From Holophagales bacterium UBA2201 (GTDB taxonomy: Bacteria > Acidobacteriota > Thermoanaerobaculia > UBA2201), in contig DCUZ01000014.1 in the NCBI GenBank assembly GCA_002327305.1, positions 1 through 57,338 on the forward strand: 57,338 bases of DNA, written 5' to 3'. The translations under genes were made by a program, and so were the position numbers. Positions 8,063 through 16,165 of this stretch are shown here, piece after piece (within the stretch, counting starts at the first letter, position 1; every line of letters begins with the position of its first letter). Below the pieces are notes generated by a model. That model searched no databases. It was not told where the DNA came from and saw nothing but the letters and a program-made list of their open reading frames with translations.

Positions 8063-9316
8063 CTACATGATCGGGATGGCAGGGGGAGGGGGTGAGATCC
8101 TGTCGAACGATCGTATGGCGTGGAAGGCCCGGTCGGAAAGGTCCTTGCGCTCGATCGCCGAATTCCAGACTTCCAAAGTCTTCACCAGGTCCAAAGCGAA
8201 GCGCTGTCCGCTAAAGAAGACCAAGGCGCGTTTAAGGTGCGCTTGCGCTTTATCATAACTCTTCAAATCGGAATAAGCTTTGCCCAATAACGCCGCAGTC
8301 TGAGCAGATTCATATCCCATATTCAGAGGCGCAAATACGTCCAATGCCTGTCGCAACTCCATAAGCGAAATCTCGGCGTGCCCTTCAAGGATATGGATTT
8401 CTCCCATCAACCTCAGCGTGCGCCCTTTTTCCACATCTGAATCGCATGATTCCAATAGAGCCGTCATTGATTCCAATTTCGCCTGAGCCTCTTTCCATTC
8501 ACTTCTTTCCAAAAGAGGAAGGATGGCATTCCGATGGATGGTAAAGAGGTTCGGATCATCTGATGGCACGGAGGCGCATAAATAATCGAACAGCGCCCTC
8601 GCCTTGCGGTGCTCGGAAAGGGTAAGGAGAACCAGGGCGAGGTTGTTCATAAGGGAGAAACGCTCCCGGATTGAACCGTATGCGGTCAGGATTATGAGGG
8701 ATTGAAGACAGACCTCCTTGGCCTTCAGGGGCTGGCCGAGCTTTGTCCATGTGAAGCCTAAACTACGCGCCAAAAGAGCCATCCGGAACTCATCATCCAA
8801 GGATTCAAAGCCAACCTTTGCTTCCTCGAATTCCTTGTGGGCCAGGACGATCTCCCCTCGGAACATATGAAGGTTTCCTCGGACCGCCCGGAGGTGAGCC
8901 TCGGTCCAGGCATGGTCCTTTTTTCCCCACCTGTCGGATGGAGGTTCTATTTTGGAAAAGATCGTTTCGGCCAGACGCAGCCATTCCTCCGCCTGGTTGG
9001 GACTGCTAAAGAGCAGGCGCTTGGATTCGTCGCAAAAACACACAGCAAGCGCCGGATGGGGGCTCAAAAGGGCTCCGACCTCACGGGAACGCTCCTCCCG
9101 GGTGGCCGACCGCAGCCGGGCCACCATCTCCCGGCCCTGGCCCGTGGCCTGGTGCGCCCGCGCCACAAAAGACATCGTCTGGTCCGCCGCCGTGAGGTCC
9201 CTAAAAAAAAGCTCGCGGCGGGCGAACCGGTCACGACAGGTCGGGCATTCCTTCAGGTGCGGCTCGTCCCCGCCAAGGCTTAGAATCCCGTCCGACTTGT
9301 AGCACGCGTTTTCCAT
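8063..9316 (-). CDS. Zinc-finger (anti-sigma-like) and TPR repeat protein
   Basis: 417 residues. An N-terminal HLKECPTC (HxxxCxxC) resembles the zinc-binding anti-sigma motif. The rest is an array of TPR helices (about residues 120-400), for example AHLKRALVFF and LGKAYSDLKSYDKA. No membrane segment is seen, so the protein is probably cytoplasmic. The ATG at 9316 is chosen because GGGAGG lies five bases upstream; the frame is open further up but only as a shadow of the sigma gene. The gene overlaps the ECF sigma gene by 86 bp, unusually long, which argues for paired expression. By analogy with other sigma/zinc-finger pairs it probably holds or releases the sigma factor, with the TPRs sensing a partner. 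That is inference. Confidence 0.75.
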   Translation of the reverse strand: MENACYKSDGILSLGGDEPHLKECPTCRDRFARRELFFRDLTAADQTMSFVARAHQATGQGREMVARLRSATREERSREVGALLSPHPALAVCFCDESKRLLFSSPNQAEEWLRLAETIFSKIEPPSDRWGKKDHAWTEAHLRAVRGNLHMFRGEIVLAHKEFEEAKVGFESLDDEFRMALLARSLGFTWTKLGQPLKAKEVCLQSLIILTAYGSIRERFSLMNNLALVLLTLSEHRKARALFDYLCASVPSDDPNLFTIHRNAILPLLERSEWKEAQAKLESMTALLESCDSDVEKGRTLRLMGEIHILEGHAEISLMELRQALDVFAPLNMGYESAQTAALLGKAYSDLKSYDKAQAHLKRALVFFSGQRFALDLVKTLEVWNSAIERKDLSDRAFHAIRSFDRISPPPPAIPIM

Positions 9317-9821
9317 GGGGGCCTCCCAGATAAAGATCGAACAACGACCCGAAACAGGTCCGCTTGCGTTTGTGGATGGTGGCCTTGTGGACGCGTTGAA
9401 GGGCGGCCAGTTCCCGCTCGGTGTATCCGCAGTAGAATAGATGCAGGATGAGGCGCCGACAACGGTCCGACAGGCGCAACACGCAATCCCAGAGGTCCTC
9501 CCGTCCGTCATCCGCCTGGGGGGACGCGGTCTCGGCCACCCCGAGCCGTTCGCGCCGCCGGACGGTCTTCAGGCGCAGCGCCAGATGGCGCACGGAGGAG
9601 TACAGCCAGGTGTCGGGGCGCTCCATGGCGGCGAGGTTCTGGTGGAGCGACAAGGTCGCCTCCTGGGCGATGTCCTCCGCATCCTCGGCGCGCAGGTCGA
9701 AACAGGCTATGCCGATCCGCAGGGCGAAAGTCCGCGCCCGGGCGTAAAGCTCCCCGAACGCTTCCGCGTCGCCGGATTTGGCCCGGTTCAGAAGCTCATC
9801 AGGAAAAGTAATTCGGTCCAC
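9231..9821 (-). CDS. ECF-type RNA polymerase sigma-70 factor
   Basis: 196 residues with region 2 (DAEAFGELYARARTFAL, AEDAEDIAQEATL) and region 4 (LSDRCRRLILHLFYCGYTERELAALQ, then THKATIHKRKR-like helix). The start is GTG at 9821. There is no Shine-Dalgarno site, and TATAAT on the minus strand ends seven bases before the GTG, suggesting a leaderless message. The final 30 residues, which overlap the next gene, are low in complexity and probably not part of the fold. The target promoters are unknown. Confidence 0.88.
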   Translation of the reverse strand: MDRITFPDELLNRAKSGDAEAFGELYARARTFALRIGIACFDLRAEDAEDIAQEATLSLHQNLAAMERPDTWLYSSVRHLALRLKTVRRRERLGVAETASPQADDGREDLWDCVLRLSDRCRRLILHLFYCGYTERELAALQRVHKATIHKRKRTCFGSLFDLYLGGPHGKRVLQVGRDSKPWRGRAAPEGMPDLS

Positions 9822-9828
9822 ATTTCAT

Positions 9829-9834
9829 ATTATA
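9829..9834 (-). promoter_or_regulatory. TATAAT -10 box 7 nt before the sigma gene GTG
   Basis: Minus-strand TATAAT whose end is seven bases from the GTG at 9821. A transcript starting at the usual distance would begin at or next to the start codon. Confidence 0.65.
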
Positions 9835-10122
9835 CGACAAGAAGCAGGCCGGCTGGATCTTTGGACTCCCTTGCTCAATGACGATGGACAGTCCTTGGTC
9901 CTAATCAGACATTAATCGGCAGTCAGCAGTCACTGCGTACTGATTACTATGGCTGGCCCCTGGCCCTCGCCCCCCACTCCGCATTCGCCGTTCTGTGGTC
10001 CCCATTCGTCCTTCCCCGGCCCGCTCCCCCCCCGCAGGCTGAAGCGGCTCCTTTGCCGGCTTCCCTCGTCCTGCAAAAAGCCGCATATGGTTTGTTTGTC
10101 GGATCATCCTTTTGATCCATGA
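9835..10122. other. Intergenic stretch without a gene
   Basis: Between the divergent sigma factor and histidine kinase genes there is a C-rich stretch (about 9950-10060). No domain, RNA fold or repeat unit could be recognised. It should hold both promoters; only the -10 boxes are evident. Confidence 0.6.
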
Positions 10123-10128
10123 TACACT
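10123..10128 (+). promoter_or_regulatory. TACACT -10 box 6 nt before the kinase ATG
   Basis: TACACT ends six bases before the ATG at 10135 and no Shine-Dalgarno site lies between them, consistent with a leaderless transcript. Confidence 0.55.
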
Positions 10129-10134
10129 CCCATT

Positions 10135-11907
10135 ATGATTTGCCCGCCCATCCGGATCGGCGTGGCGGTCCCGCGCTCCTGGGGAACGCGATGGATCCGC
10201 CGGGCCTTGGATAGCTGGGGGAGGCCGTTTTCCATCGCCTTGTTCACGGGGGTCATTCCCGGATCCCCGGAGGCGGAATCCGTGGCGCTTTGGCTGGCGC
10301 ATGAGCGGTTCACCCCCCCTCCTGAGCCTGTGGCCCCCATTTTGAGGGTGGTCGGCCCCAATGACGATCCCCCGACCGGGTTTGCCGTTCGCACCGGGGA
10401 TGAGAAGAAGCTGATCGCCCTGATCCGGGACTGGGCTGATCCCTTCCCACCGGCTTTCGAGCTGTTTCCCGAGCCCCTGGTTCTCCTCGATGATCGATGC
10501 CGCGTGGTGCGCGCTAATGGAGAGGGGCGGGTTTTGCTCCGCCTTCCCATCGGCTCGGAGGAGGGCGGGGGAAGCCTATGGCTTGGAGCGGTGGTGGCGG
10601 ATGCCCTCGCTGACGGGAAGCCGGCCCCCGGGAGATCGCTTTTATTGGAGGGAGTGGCATTCATGGACGCCCAGGGCGGCAGTCTGACCACCGGGATCCG
10701 GCTCTGGCGGCGGCCCTGCGGCGAGGTGGTGGCGCTGTTCCATGACTCCTCCAGGCTTTCGGGGTTAAGGCGTCATGGGGAGCAATCGGACCGGCTCGGA
10801 TCCATCGGGCGCCTGGCGGGGGGGATCGCCCATGACCTGAACAACATCCTGATGGTGATCACCAGTTACACGGGGCTGATCCGCCGGAAGGGCCGGCCGG
10901 CCGCGCCCGTGGCGGGATTTCTGGATGAGATCGGCAAGGCCTCCGCCCGGGCGGTGCGGCTCACGGACCAACTGCTCGCCTTCGCCCAGCGCCAGGCCCT
11001 CCAGCCGCGCCCCGCGGACCTCGGCACGCTGGTGCGGGACCGGCTTCCCCGCCTGCGGGAGATCCTCGGCCCTGCCGTAAGGATTGAAACGGATCTTCCC
11101 GCCGGCCTGCCGACCGTGGCCGTGGATGTGGATAAATTCGCAGAAGTCCTGGACCAACTGGCTTTCAACGCCCGGGACGCCATGCCCTCGGGGGGCGCGG
11201 TGATTATCGAGACCGCCCGCGCCGACGATCCGGCCGGTCGGGGGGAAGCCGGCTCCGGCCCGGGCCCCTTCGTGGCGCTTGCGTTCTCCGACACCGGACA
11301 CGGCATGGCGCCGGAAGTGTGTGACGGCATCTTTGAGCCGTTCTTCACCACCAAGGGTAAGGGGAAGGGGACGGGCATGGGGATGGCGATGGCCTACGGG
11401 TTCGTCCGGCAGTCGGGAGGCGATGTCGTATGTTCCAGCCAGCCGGCCCTCGGGACCGTGATCCGGATCCTGCTCCCCGTCTCCGAACCCGGGGAGGCGG
11501 TCTCCGCGCCGGAGAGCGCCGATCCCGCCGCCTTTTCGGGCAAGGGGCGCCGGGTGTTGGTGATCGAAGACGAGGAGGCCGTGCTGAGCACCATCGTCAC
11601 CATTCTCGAAACGCTCGATATTTCCGTCCAATCGGCCCGGACCGGGGAGGAGGCGGTCAAGCTGGCGCAGGGGAGGAAAGCGCGGCCCGACCTGATCATC
11701 TCGGATGTGATCCTGCCCGGCATGGATGGGAAGCAGGCCGTGGAAATCATTCTGAAGGCCCATCCCGGCATCCCGGTGCTTTACATGTCGGGCTTCAGCG
11801 GAAGCCTTCTCGCGGAGCGCGGCATCCTCCCGCCCGGGTTGGTCTATCTCCAGAAACCCTTCACCGTGGAGACCCTGATCGCCCGCATCGCCGGTCTCCT
11901 TCGATAG
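10135..11907 (+). CDS. Hybrid sensor histidine kinase with C-terminal receiver
   Basis: 590 residues, no membrane segments, so a cytoplasmic kinase. Residues about 100-215 form a PAS-like input region (EPLVLLDDRCRVVRANGEG). The dimerisation and phosphoacceptor helix has GGIAHDLNNILMVI with His233. The ATPase domain follows (N-box LAFNARDAMPSGG, DTGHGMAP, FEPFFTTKGKGKGTGMGM). A receiver spans about 472-590 with phosphoacceptor Asp524 in LIISDVILPGMDG and the conserved Lys in LQKPF. This is the NtrB-like type of kinase in which the receiver is fused behind. No output regulator is adjacent, so its partner lies elsewhere. Confidence 0.9.
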   Translation: MICPPIRIGVAVPRSWGTRWIRRALDSWGRPFSIALFTGVIPGSPEAESVALWLAHERFTPPPEPVAPILRVVGPNDDPPTGFAVRTGDEKKLIALIRDWADPFPPAFELFPEPLVLLDDRCRVVRANGEGRVLLRLPIGSEEGGGSLWLGAVVADALADGKPAPGRSLLLEGVAFMDAQGGSLTTGIRLWRRPCGEVVALFHDSSRLSGLRRHGEQSDRLGSIGRLAGGIAHDLNNILMVITSYTGLIRRKGRPAAPVAGFLDEIGKASARAVRLTDQLLAFAQRQALQPRPADLGTLVRDRLPRLREILGPAVRIETDLPAGLPTVAVDVDKFAEVLDQLAFNARDAMPSGGAVIIETARADDPAGRGEAGSGPGPFVALAFSDTGHGMAPEVCDGIFEPFFTTKGKGKGTGMGMAMAYGFVRQSGGDVVCSSQPALGTVIRILLPVSEPGEAVSAPESADPAAFSGKGRRVLVIEDEEAVLSTIVTILETLDISVQSARTGEEAVKLAQGRKARPDLIISDVILPGMDGKQAVEIILKAHPGIPVLYMSGFSGSLLAERGILPPGLVYLQKPFTVETLIARIAGLLR

Positions 11908-11965
11908 AATAGCCGGCAGGAAGGTTTAAGTCGGGACGCTACAGGGGCCGACTGCAGCCTCGTGC

Positions 11966-11971
11966 TATAAT
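11966..11971 (+). promoter_or_regulatory. TATAAT -10 box before the small membrane protein
   Basis: A perfect TATAAT 23 bases before the ATG at 11995. Unlike the leaderless cases, a GGGAGG ribosome site lies in the resulting leader at 11985-11990. Confidence 0.55.
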
Positions 11972-11994
11972 TCATGAAAATAGCGGGAGGTTGT

Positions 11995-12168
11995 ATGAAA
12001 AATCTGCTCTGGCTTCTGATCATCCTCGGCGTTCTGGCGTTTTTAGGGGGGGCCGTCATGGCCTTCACCGGCAAGCACCTTGTCCTCACCCCGCAGGGCT
12101 ACTGGCGCGGGGCCATGGGTTTCTGGATGCTGGCCGCCACGCTCAAGCTGGTCTCGGCGGAAAAATAA
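11995..12168 (+). CDS. Small membrane protein
   Basis: 57 residues with an N-terminal hydrophobic helix (NLLWLLIILGVLAFLGGAVM) and a second weaker one (GAMGFWMLAATLKLV), so probably two membrane passes. The ATG at 11995 is preferred over one at 11974 because GGGAGG is four bases upstream of it. Composition and third-base bias look coding. No family is recognised. Confidence 0.6.
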   Translation: MKNLLWLLIILGVLAFLGGAVMAFTGKHLVLTPQGYWRGAMGFWMLAATLKLVSAEK

Positions 12169-12190
12169 TCGCCTTTCCCTGTCCCTGGTT

Positions 12191-12240
12191 TTGTCGTGCT
12201 GACCCTGAATCAAGTTCAGGGCAGGCTCAGTCCGGCATGG
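12191..12240. repeat. Single copy of the CCGGCATGAC palindromic repeat family
   Basis: Contains CCCTGAATCAAGTTCAGGG, a near-perfect dyad, followed by CAGGCTCAGTCCGGCATG. The same long unit recurs twice in the array at 13396-13567. A worn copy may lie near 12860. Confidence 0.75.
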
Positions 12241-12314
12241 CATGGGGGCATGGGGAGGGGAACATTGGAATAGGATCATAGGCCTGATGTTGCGGATGCG
12301 CGGCCGAACCACCA

Positions 12315-12530
12315 TCATTTTTGCCGCTTTCCGCGCACTTTGATCTTTTTCCTGACGGCAGCAAGGGGAAGCCCCGGGAGATTGGCTTCCTTGCGTTTCG
12401 CTTTCCGAAGCTCTTTCAGATCTTCAAAACTCGCCAATTCCTCCTGAATCAATAGGAACTCGTCGTAAGAGATCACGACGAATTCCTTCTTGCCGCTCTT
12501 TTCAATGATATTAGGATGCAGAGTGACCAT
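12315..12530 (-). CDS. Phd/YefM-type antitoxin
   Basis: 71 residues: VTLHPNIIEKSGKKEFVVIS, then YDEFLLIQEELASFEDLKELR, the usual Phd/YefM layout of a short beta-sheet DNA-binding part followed by helices, and a strongly basic tail. It begins 10 bases after the end of the toxin gene on the same strand. In this family the antitoxin binds the toxin active site and also represses the operon. Here it is encoded second, the reverse of the usual order for this family. Confidence 0.8.
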   Translation of the reverse strand: MVTLHPNIIEKSGKKEFVVISYDEFLLIQEELASFEDLKELRKAKRKEANLPGLPLAAVRKKIKVRGKRQK

Positions 12531-12540
12531 GTCTTTCCTC

Positions 12541-12795
12541 CTATTTCCTGTAGGCCTCACGCCGATGGCGAATCCGGTAGACCATGATGAGATGCGTCTC
12601 CTCAATCTCAAACAGAATGCGGTAATCGCCAACCCTGAGGCGGTACTCCGGGGTGAAGTCTGTCAGGCGCTTCACATCTCCTGCGAGGTCCTCCCTCATG
12701 TTCTCCAAGGCATCGAGGATTGCCGTTGCCTGTTTTGGGGAAAGGCGCCTCAGATCCTTCACCGCACGCGGCTTCAATGCGACTTCGTAGAACAC
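12541..12795 (-). CDS. RelE/ParE-superfamily toxin
   Basis: 84 residues: FYEVALKPRAVKDLRRLSPKQ, then DVKRLTDFTPEYRLRVGDYRILFEI and YRIRHRREAYRK. The YRLRVGDYRILFEI strand and the closing RIxHRREAY are hallmarks of the RelE branch of ribosome-dependent mRNA endonucleases. The start is GTG at 12795, with TAGACT on the minus strand ending six bases before it and no ribosome site, so a leaderless message is likely. It is the first gene of the toxin-antitoxin pair. Confidence 0.88.
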   Translation of the reverse strand: MFYEVALKPRAVKDLRRLSPKQATAILDALENMREDLAGDVKRLTDFTPEYRLRVGDYRILFEIEETHLIMVYRIRHRREAYRK

Positions 12796-12801
12796 GCTAA
12801 T

Positions 12802-12807
12802 AGTCTA
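12802..12807 (-). promoter_or_regulatory. TAGACT -10 box 6 nt before the toxin GTG
   Basis: Minus-strand TAGACT, six bases upstream of the GTG at 12795, with no ribosome site in between. Confidence 0.5.
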
Positions 12808-13077
12808 TCACAGTCATCATTCCGCTCGGATGGTCGCCAGGGTTGCGGCGGCAGTGCCGTCCTGACCCTGCATCAATTTTAGGATGAACGAAGAGGAGAG
12901 GATGCGGGTTCGCGTCCGGCATAGCAAGAGGGAATGAGAAGTTGCCGGACAGGGACTTGCCGTGGCAGGGTGGTAAGCCGTGGCTTGACATGTTAAGCAC
13001 AAAGGCACATAATTTAGGTGGTTAAACATATAGGGGCCGGCGTGGCAATAAGAGGAGTTCGGCATGACATCGTGGGG

Positions 13078-13083
13078 TATAAT
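13078..13083 (+). promoter_or_regulatory. TATAAT -10 box 9 nt before the GIY-YIG gene
   Basis: Perfect TATAAT ending nine bases before the ATG at 13093. No ribosome site fits in the gap. Confidence 0.6.
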
Positions 13084-13092
13084 AACGGCGTC

Positions 13093-13419
13093 ATGCGGGA
13101 GCACAATTACTATGTTTATATTCTCACCAATATGTTGAATAGCGTTCTCTATGTTGGCGTGACCAATGATCTCCAAAGGCGTCTGCAGGAGCATCGAATG
13201 AAGTGCGCGCCCAACAGCTTTGCTTCACGATACCGTCTGACTAAACTGGTGTGGTATGACCATACCACTGATGTTGCCGCTGCTATTCAAACGGAAAAGA
13301 AACTGAAAAATTGGCGAAGGGCGTGGAAGATAGCGTTGATTGAAGAAAATAATAAGGAGTGGAAGGACTTGGCAGAAGAGTGGTATGAAAAACGAGATGC
13401 CGGATCAAGTCCGGCATGA
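13093..13419 (+). CDS. GIY-YIG superfamily nuclease domain protein
   Basis: 108 residues made almost entirely of a single GIY-YIG domain: YYVYILTN, then LYVGVTNDLQRRLQEH, with the conserved Arg of the RRLQEH helix and a Glu in IQTEKKLKNW. This is the small stand-alone type (UPF0213-like) of unknown role. The ATG at 13093 is preferred over an ATG at 13018 because the domain begins there and a TATAAT lies just upstream. The last eight codons and the stop lie inside the palindromic repeat array at 13396, so the repeat has supplied the C-terminus (DAGSSPA). Confidence 0.85.
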   Translation: MREHNYYVYILTNMLNSVLYVGVTNDLQRRLQEHRMKCAPNSFASRYRLTKLVWYDHTTDVAAAIQTEKKLKNWRRAWKIALIEENNKEWKDLAEEWYEKRDAGSSPA

Positions 13420-13567
13420 CAGGGTTGAGATGCCGGATCCCTGAATCATGTTCAGGGCAGGCTCAGTCCGGCATGACAGGGTTGAGATCCCGGATCAAGT
13501 CCGGCATGACAGGGTTGAGATCCCGGATCCCTGAATCATGTTCAGGGCAGGCTCAGTCCGGCATGAC
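13396..13567. repeat. Palindromic repeat array of alternating short and long units
   Basis: Four head-to-tail units: 33 bp (13396-13428), 57 bp (13429-13485), 33 bp (13486-13518) and about 49 bp (13519-13567). Short units carry CCGGATCAAGTCCGG; long units carry CCCTGAATCATGTTCAGGG plus AGGCTCAGTCCGGCATGAC. All are dyad-symmetric. It resembles dispersed REP-like elements seen in many bacteria rather than a CRISPR, because there are no unique spacers. Confidence 0.85.
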
Positions 13568-13684
13568 GCATAGTGGAGAATGCCATGACACCGAGGAGGA
13601 CGCGATGAACGCATCGAACCCATTGGCGTTGGCCCAACCCCGGCTTGCGTACCGGGGCCGGTGATGCGGGAACGGGATTCGGCG

Positions 13685-13690
13685 TAGGGT
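13685..13690 (+). promoter_or_regulatory. TAGGGT -10-like box 6 nt before cydA
   Basis: TAGGGT ends six bases before the cydA ATG and no Shine-Dalgarno site is present. The match is weaker than the other leaderless cases, but the spacing is the same. Confidence 0.4.
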
Positions 13691-13696
13691 ACCGGC

Positions 13697-15040
13697 ATGG
13701 ACACCCTTTTCCTCTCCCGCCTGCAGTTCGGCCTCACCATCGCCTTTCACTACATCTTCCCCCCCATCAGCATCGGCCTGGGGCTCCTGCTGGTCGTGAT
13801 GGAGGGGCTGTACCTCAAGACGCGCGACCCGCTGTACCACCAGATGACCCGGTTCTGGGTGCGCGTCTTCGGGCTGGTGTTCTCCCTGGGAGTGGCCACC
13901 GGCATCGTGATGGAGTTCCAATTCGGCACCAACTGGTCGGCCTACTCCCGGTTCGTCGGCGACGTCTTCGGCTCGGCCCTCGCGGCGGAGGGGATCTTCG
14001 CCTTCTTCCTCGAATCGGGGTTCCTGGCCATCCTCCTCTTCGGCTGGAACAAGGTGAGCGCCGGGATGCACTTCTTCTCAACCCTCATGGTCTGCCTCGG
14101 CGCCCACTTCTCGGCCGTGTGGATCGTGGTGGCCAACTCCTGGCAGCAGACCCCGGCCGGGTTCCACCTCGTGGCCCGCGACGGCTCCGCCCGGGCGGAG
14201 ATCACCGATTTCTGGGCCGTGGTGTTCAACCCCTCCTCTCTCGACCGCCTCTGGCACGTCCTGATGGGGGCCTGGCAGGCGGGGGCCTTCTTCGTCCTCT
14301 CGGTTGCGGCATGGTATCTCTTGAAAAAGCGGCACGAGGCCTTCGCGCGCGCCTCGTTTAAGATCGCCCTGGTCGTGGCCATGGGGGCCTCCCTGCTCCA
14401 ACTGGTTTCCGGCCATTCCAGCGCCGGGGTGGTGGCCAGGCACCAGCCGGCGAAGCTGGCCGCCTTCGAGGGGCACTACGCCACGGGTCCGGGCGACCTG
14501 GCCCTCCTGGGCTGGGTGGATGAATCAGCCGAGAAAATGACCGGCCTGGCCATGCCGGGGATGTTGAGCTTTCTCGTCCACTGGGACGCCTCGGCCCCCG
14601 TCACCGGCCTGAGGGAGTTCCCCCCCGCCGACCGTCCGCCGGTGAACCTGGTGTTCCAGTCCTACCACCTGATGGTGGCCGTGGGAATGGGGCTCATCGG
14701 CCTCGCCGCCCTGGGGCTGTTCTTCCTGTGGCGGAAGACGCTGGAGTCCAAACGCTGGCTGTTGTGGGCCTTCGTCTTCTCCGTCCTGGGGCCGCAGGCA
14801 GCGAACCAGGCGGGGTGGTTCTCGGCGGAGGTGGGGCGCCAGCCCTGGATCGTGCAGGGGCTCCTGCGCACCTCCGACGGATTTTCCCCCGTCGTGAGCG
14901 CGGGGGAGGTCCTGTTCTCGATCGTCCTGTTCTCCCTCGTCTACCTGATGCTGTTCATCCTGTTCATCTTCCTCCTCAACCACAAGATCCAGCACGGCCC
15001 CTCCGAGGAGGACCTGACCGTCGGGAGGCAGCGCGCATGA
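13697..15040 (+). CDS. cydA: Cytochrome bd ubiquinol oxidase subunit I
   Basis: 447 residues, nine or so membrane helices. CydA oxidises quinol and carries the three haems of the bd oxidase in the inner membrane, reducing oxygen to water without pumping protons. The axial His18 lies in FGLTIAFHYIFPP and a second haem His in RLWHVLMGAWQAG. GRQPW, the quinol-site motif, is present (VGRQPWIVQGLLRT). The length shows the short Q-loop form. It overlaps cydB by four bases (ATGA). Confidence 0.95.
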   Translation: MDTLFLSRLQFGLTIAFHYIFPPISIGLGLLLVVMEGLYLKTRDPLYHQMTRFWVRVFGLVFSLGVATGIVMEFQFGTNWSAYSRFVGDVFGSALAAEGIFAFFLESGFLAILLFGWNKVSAGMHFFSTLMVCLGAHFSAVWIVVANSWQQTPAGFHLVARDGSARAEITDFWAVVFNPSSLDRLWHVLMGAWQAGAFFVLSVAAWYLLKKRHEAFARASFKIALVVAMGASLLQLVSGHSSAGVVARHQPAKLAAFEGHYATGPGDLALLGWVDESAEKMTGLAMPGMLSFLVHWDASAPVTGLREFPPADRPPVNLVFQSYHLMVAVGMGLIGLAALGLFFLWRKTLESKRWLLWAFVFSVLGPQAANQAGWFSAEVGRQPWIVQGLLRTSDGFSPVVSAGEVLFSIVLFSLVYLMLFILFIFLLNHKIQHGPSEEDLTVGRQRA

Positions 15041-16065
15041 CCGCCCCGTTGGATCTCAACACCCTCTGGTTCGCCCTCGTGGGCGTCCTGTTCATGGGCT
15101 ACGCCATCCTGGACGGGTTCGACCTCGGCGTGGGCGCCCTCCACCTCTTCGCCCGCGAGGATCAGGAGCGGCGCCTCTTCCTCAACGCCATCGGCCCCGT
15201 CTGGGACGGCAACGAGGTGTGGCTCGTGACCGGCGGCGGCGCCCTCTTCGCCGCCTTCCCCGAGGTCTACGCCACCATCTTCTCGGGGTTCTACCCGGCC
15301 TTCATGCTCCTCCTCTTCGGCCTCATCTTCCGGGCGGTGGCCATCGAATTCCGCTCCAAGCAGCCCCATCCGGCATGGCGCGCCTTCTGGGACGGCTCCT
15401 TCTCCGTGGCCAGCGTCGCCGCCGCGCTCCTGGTGGGCGTGGCCCTCGGCAACATCGCCTGGGGTGTGCCGCTGGACGCGGCCGGGGAGTTCGCCGGCAG
15501 TTTCTTGGGCCTGCTGAAACCGTACCCCCTGCTGGTGGGCGTCACGACGGTGGCCCTCTTCGCCATGCACGGCTCCATCTACCTGATCCTGAAACTGGAG
15601 GGGGACCTGCAGGCGCGCGTGAGGGGCTGGGCGCAGAACACCATCATCCTCTTCATCCTCTGCTATGTCTGCACCACCATGGCGACGCTGCTCTATGTTC
15701 CCCACATGACGGCCTATTTCAAGGAGCACCCCGTTCTCTTCCTGATGCCCCTGCTGACCATGCTGGCCATCGCCAACATTCCGCGGGAGCTCCACAGGGG
15801 ACGCGACTTCCACGCCTTCCTCTCCTCCTGCGCGGCCGTGGCCGCCCTCCTCGCCCTCTTCGGCCTGGGGATGTATCCCAACATGGTCTTTTCCAGCCCG
15901 CTGGCGGAGAACTCCCTGAACATCTACAACGCGGCCTCGTCGGCGAAGACGCTCAAGATCATGCTCGTCATCGCGGTCCTGGGCGTGCCGCTGGTCCTGT
16001 CCTACACGGCCAGCATCTATTGGATCTTCCGGGGGAAGGTGAAGCTGGACGCTTCGAGTTATTGA
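15037..16065 (+). CDS. cydB: Cytochrome bd ubiquinol oxidase subunit II
   Basis: 342 residues, about eight membrane helices. The N-terminus (MGYAILDGFDLGVGALH) and GPVWDGNEVWLVTGGGALFAAFP are diagnostic of CydB, the structural partner of CydA. The ATG at 15037 overlaps the cydA stop, so translation is coupled. No small CydX-like subunit could be found downstream; the space to the next gene is filled by two copies of a short palindromic repeat. Confidence 0.95.
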   Translation: MTAPLDLNTLWFALVGVLFMGYAILDGFDLGVGALHLFAREDQERRLFLNAIGPVWDGNEVWLVTGGGALFAAFPEVYATIFSGFYPAFMLLLFGLIFRAVAIEFRSKQPHPAWRAFWDGSFSVASVAAALLVGVALGNIAWGVPLDAAGEFAGSFLGLLKPYPLLVGVTTVALFAMHGSIYLILKLEGDLQARVRGWAQNTIILFILCYVCTTMATLLYVPHMTAYFKEHPVLFLMPLLTMLAIANIPRELHRGRDFHAFLSSCAAVAALLALFGLGMYPNMVFSSPLAENSLNIYNAASSAKTLKIMLVIAVLGVPLVLSYTASIYWIFRGKVKLDASSY

Positions 16066-16078
16066 GACGGCCGACAAG

Positions 16079-16136
16079 ACGGCCGACTGGAGAGCCGGCC
16101 CTACACGAAGCGGCCGACTGGAGAGTCGGCCCTACA
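16079..16136. repeat. Two copies of the GGCCGACTGGAGAGTCGGCC repeat
   Basis: Tandem copies (16079-16105 and 16109-16136) of a short dyad element that also occurs three times between 34808 and 35257. It lies between cydB and the peptidase gene and may end the cydAB transcript. Confidence 0.75.
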
Positions 16137-16165
16137 CAAGCCCACCGTGAACAAGGAGACCCGCC

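Noticed and set aside
13396..13567. CRISPR array
   Set aside because: Units are dyad-symmetric, differ in length and contain no unique spacers; no cas genes are nearby.
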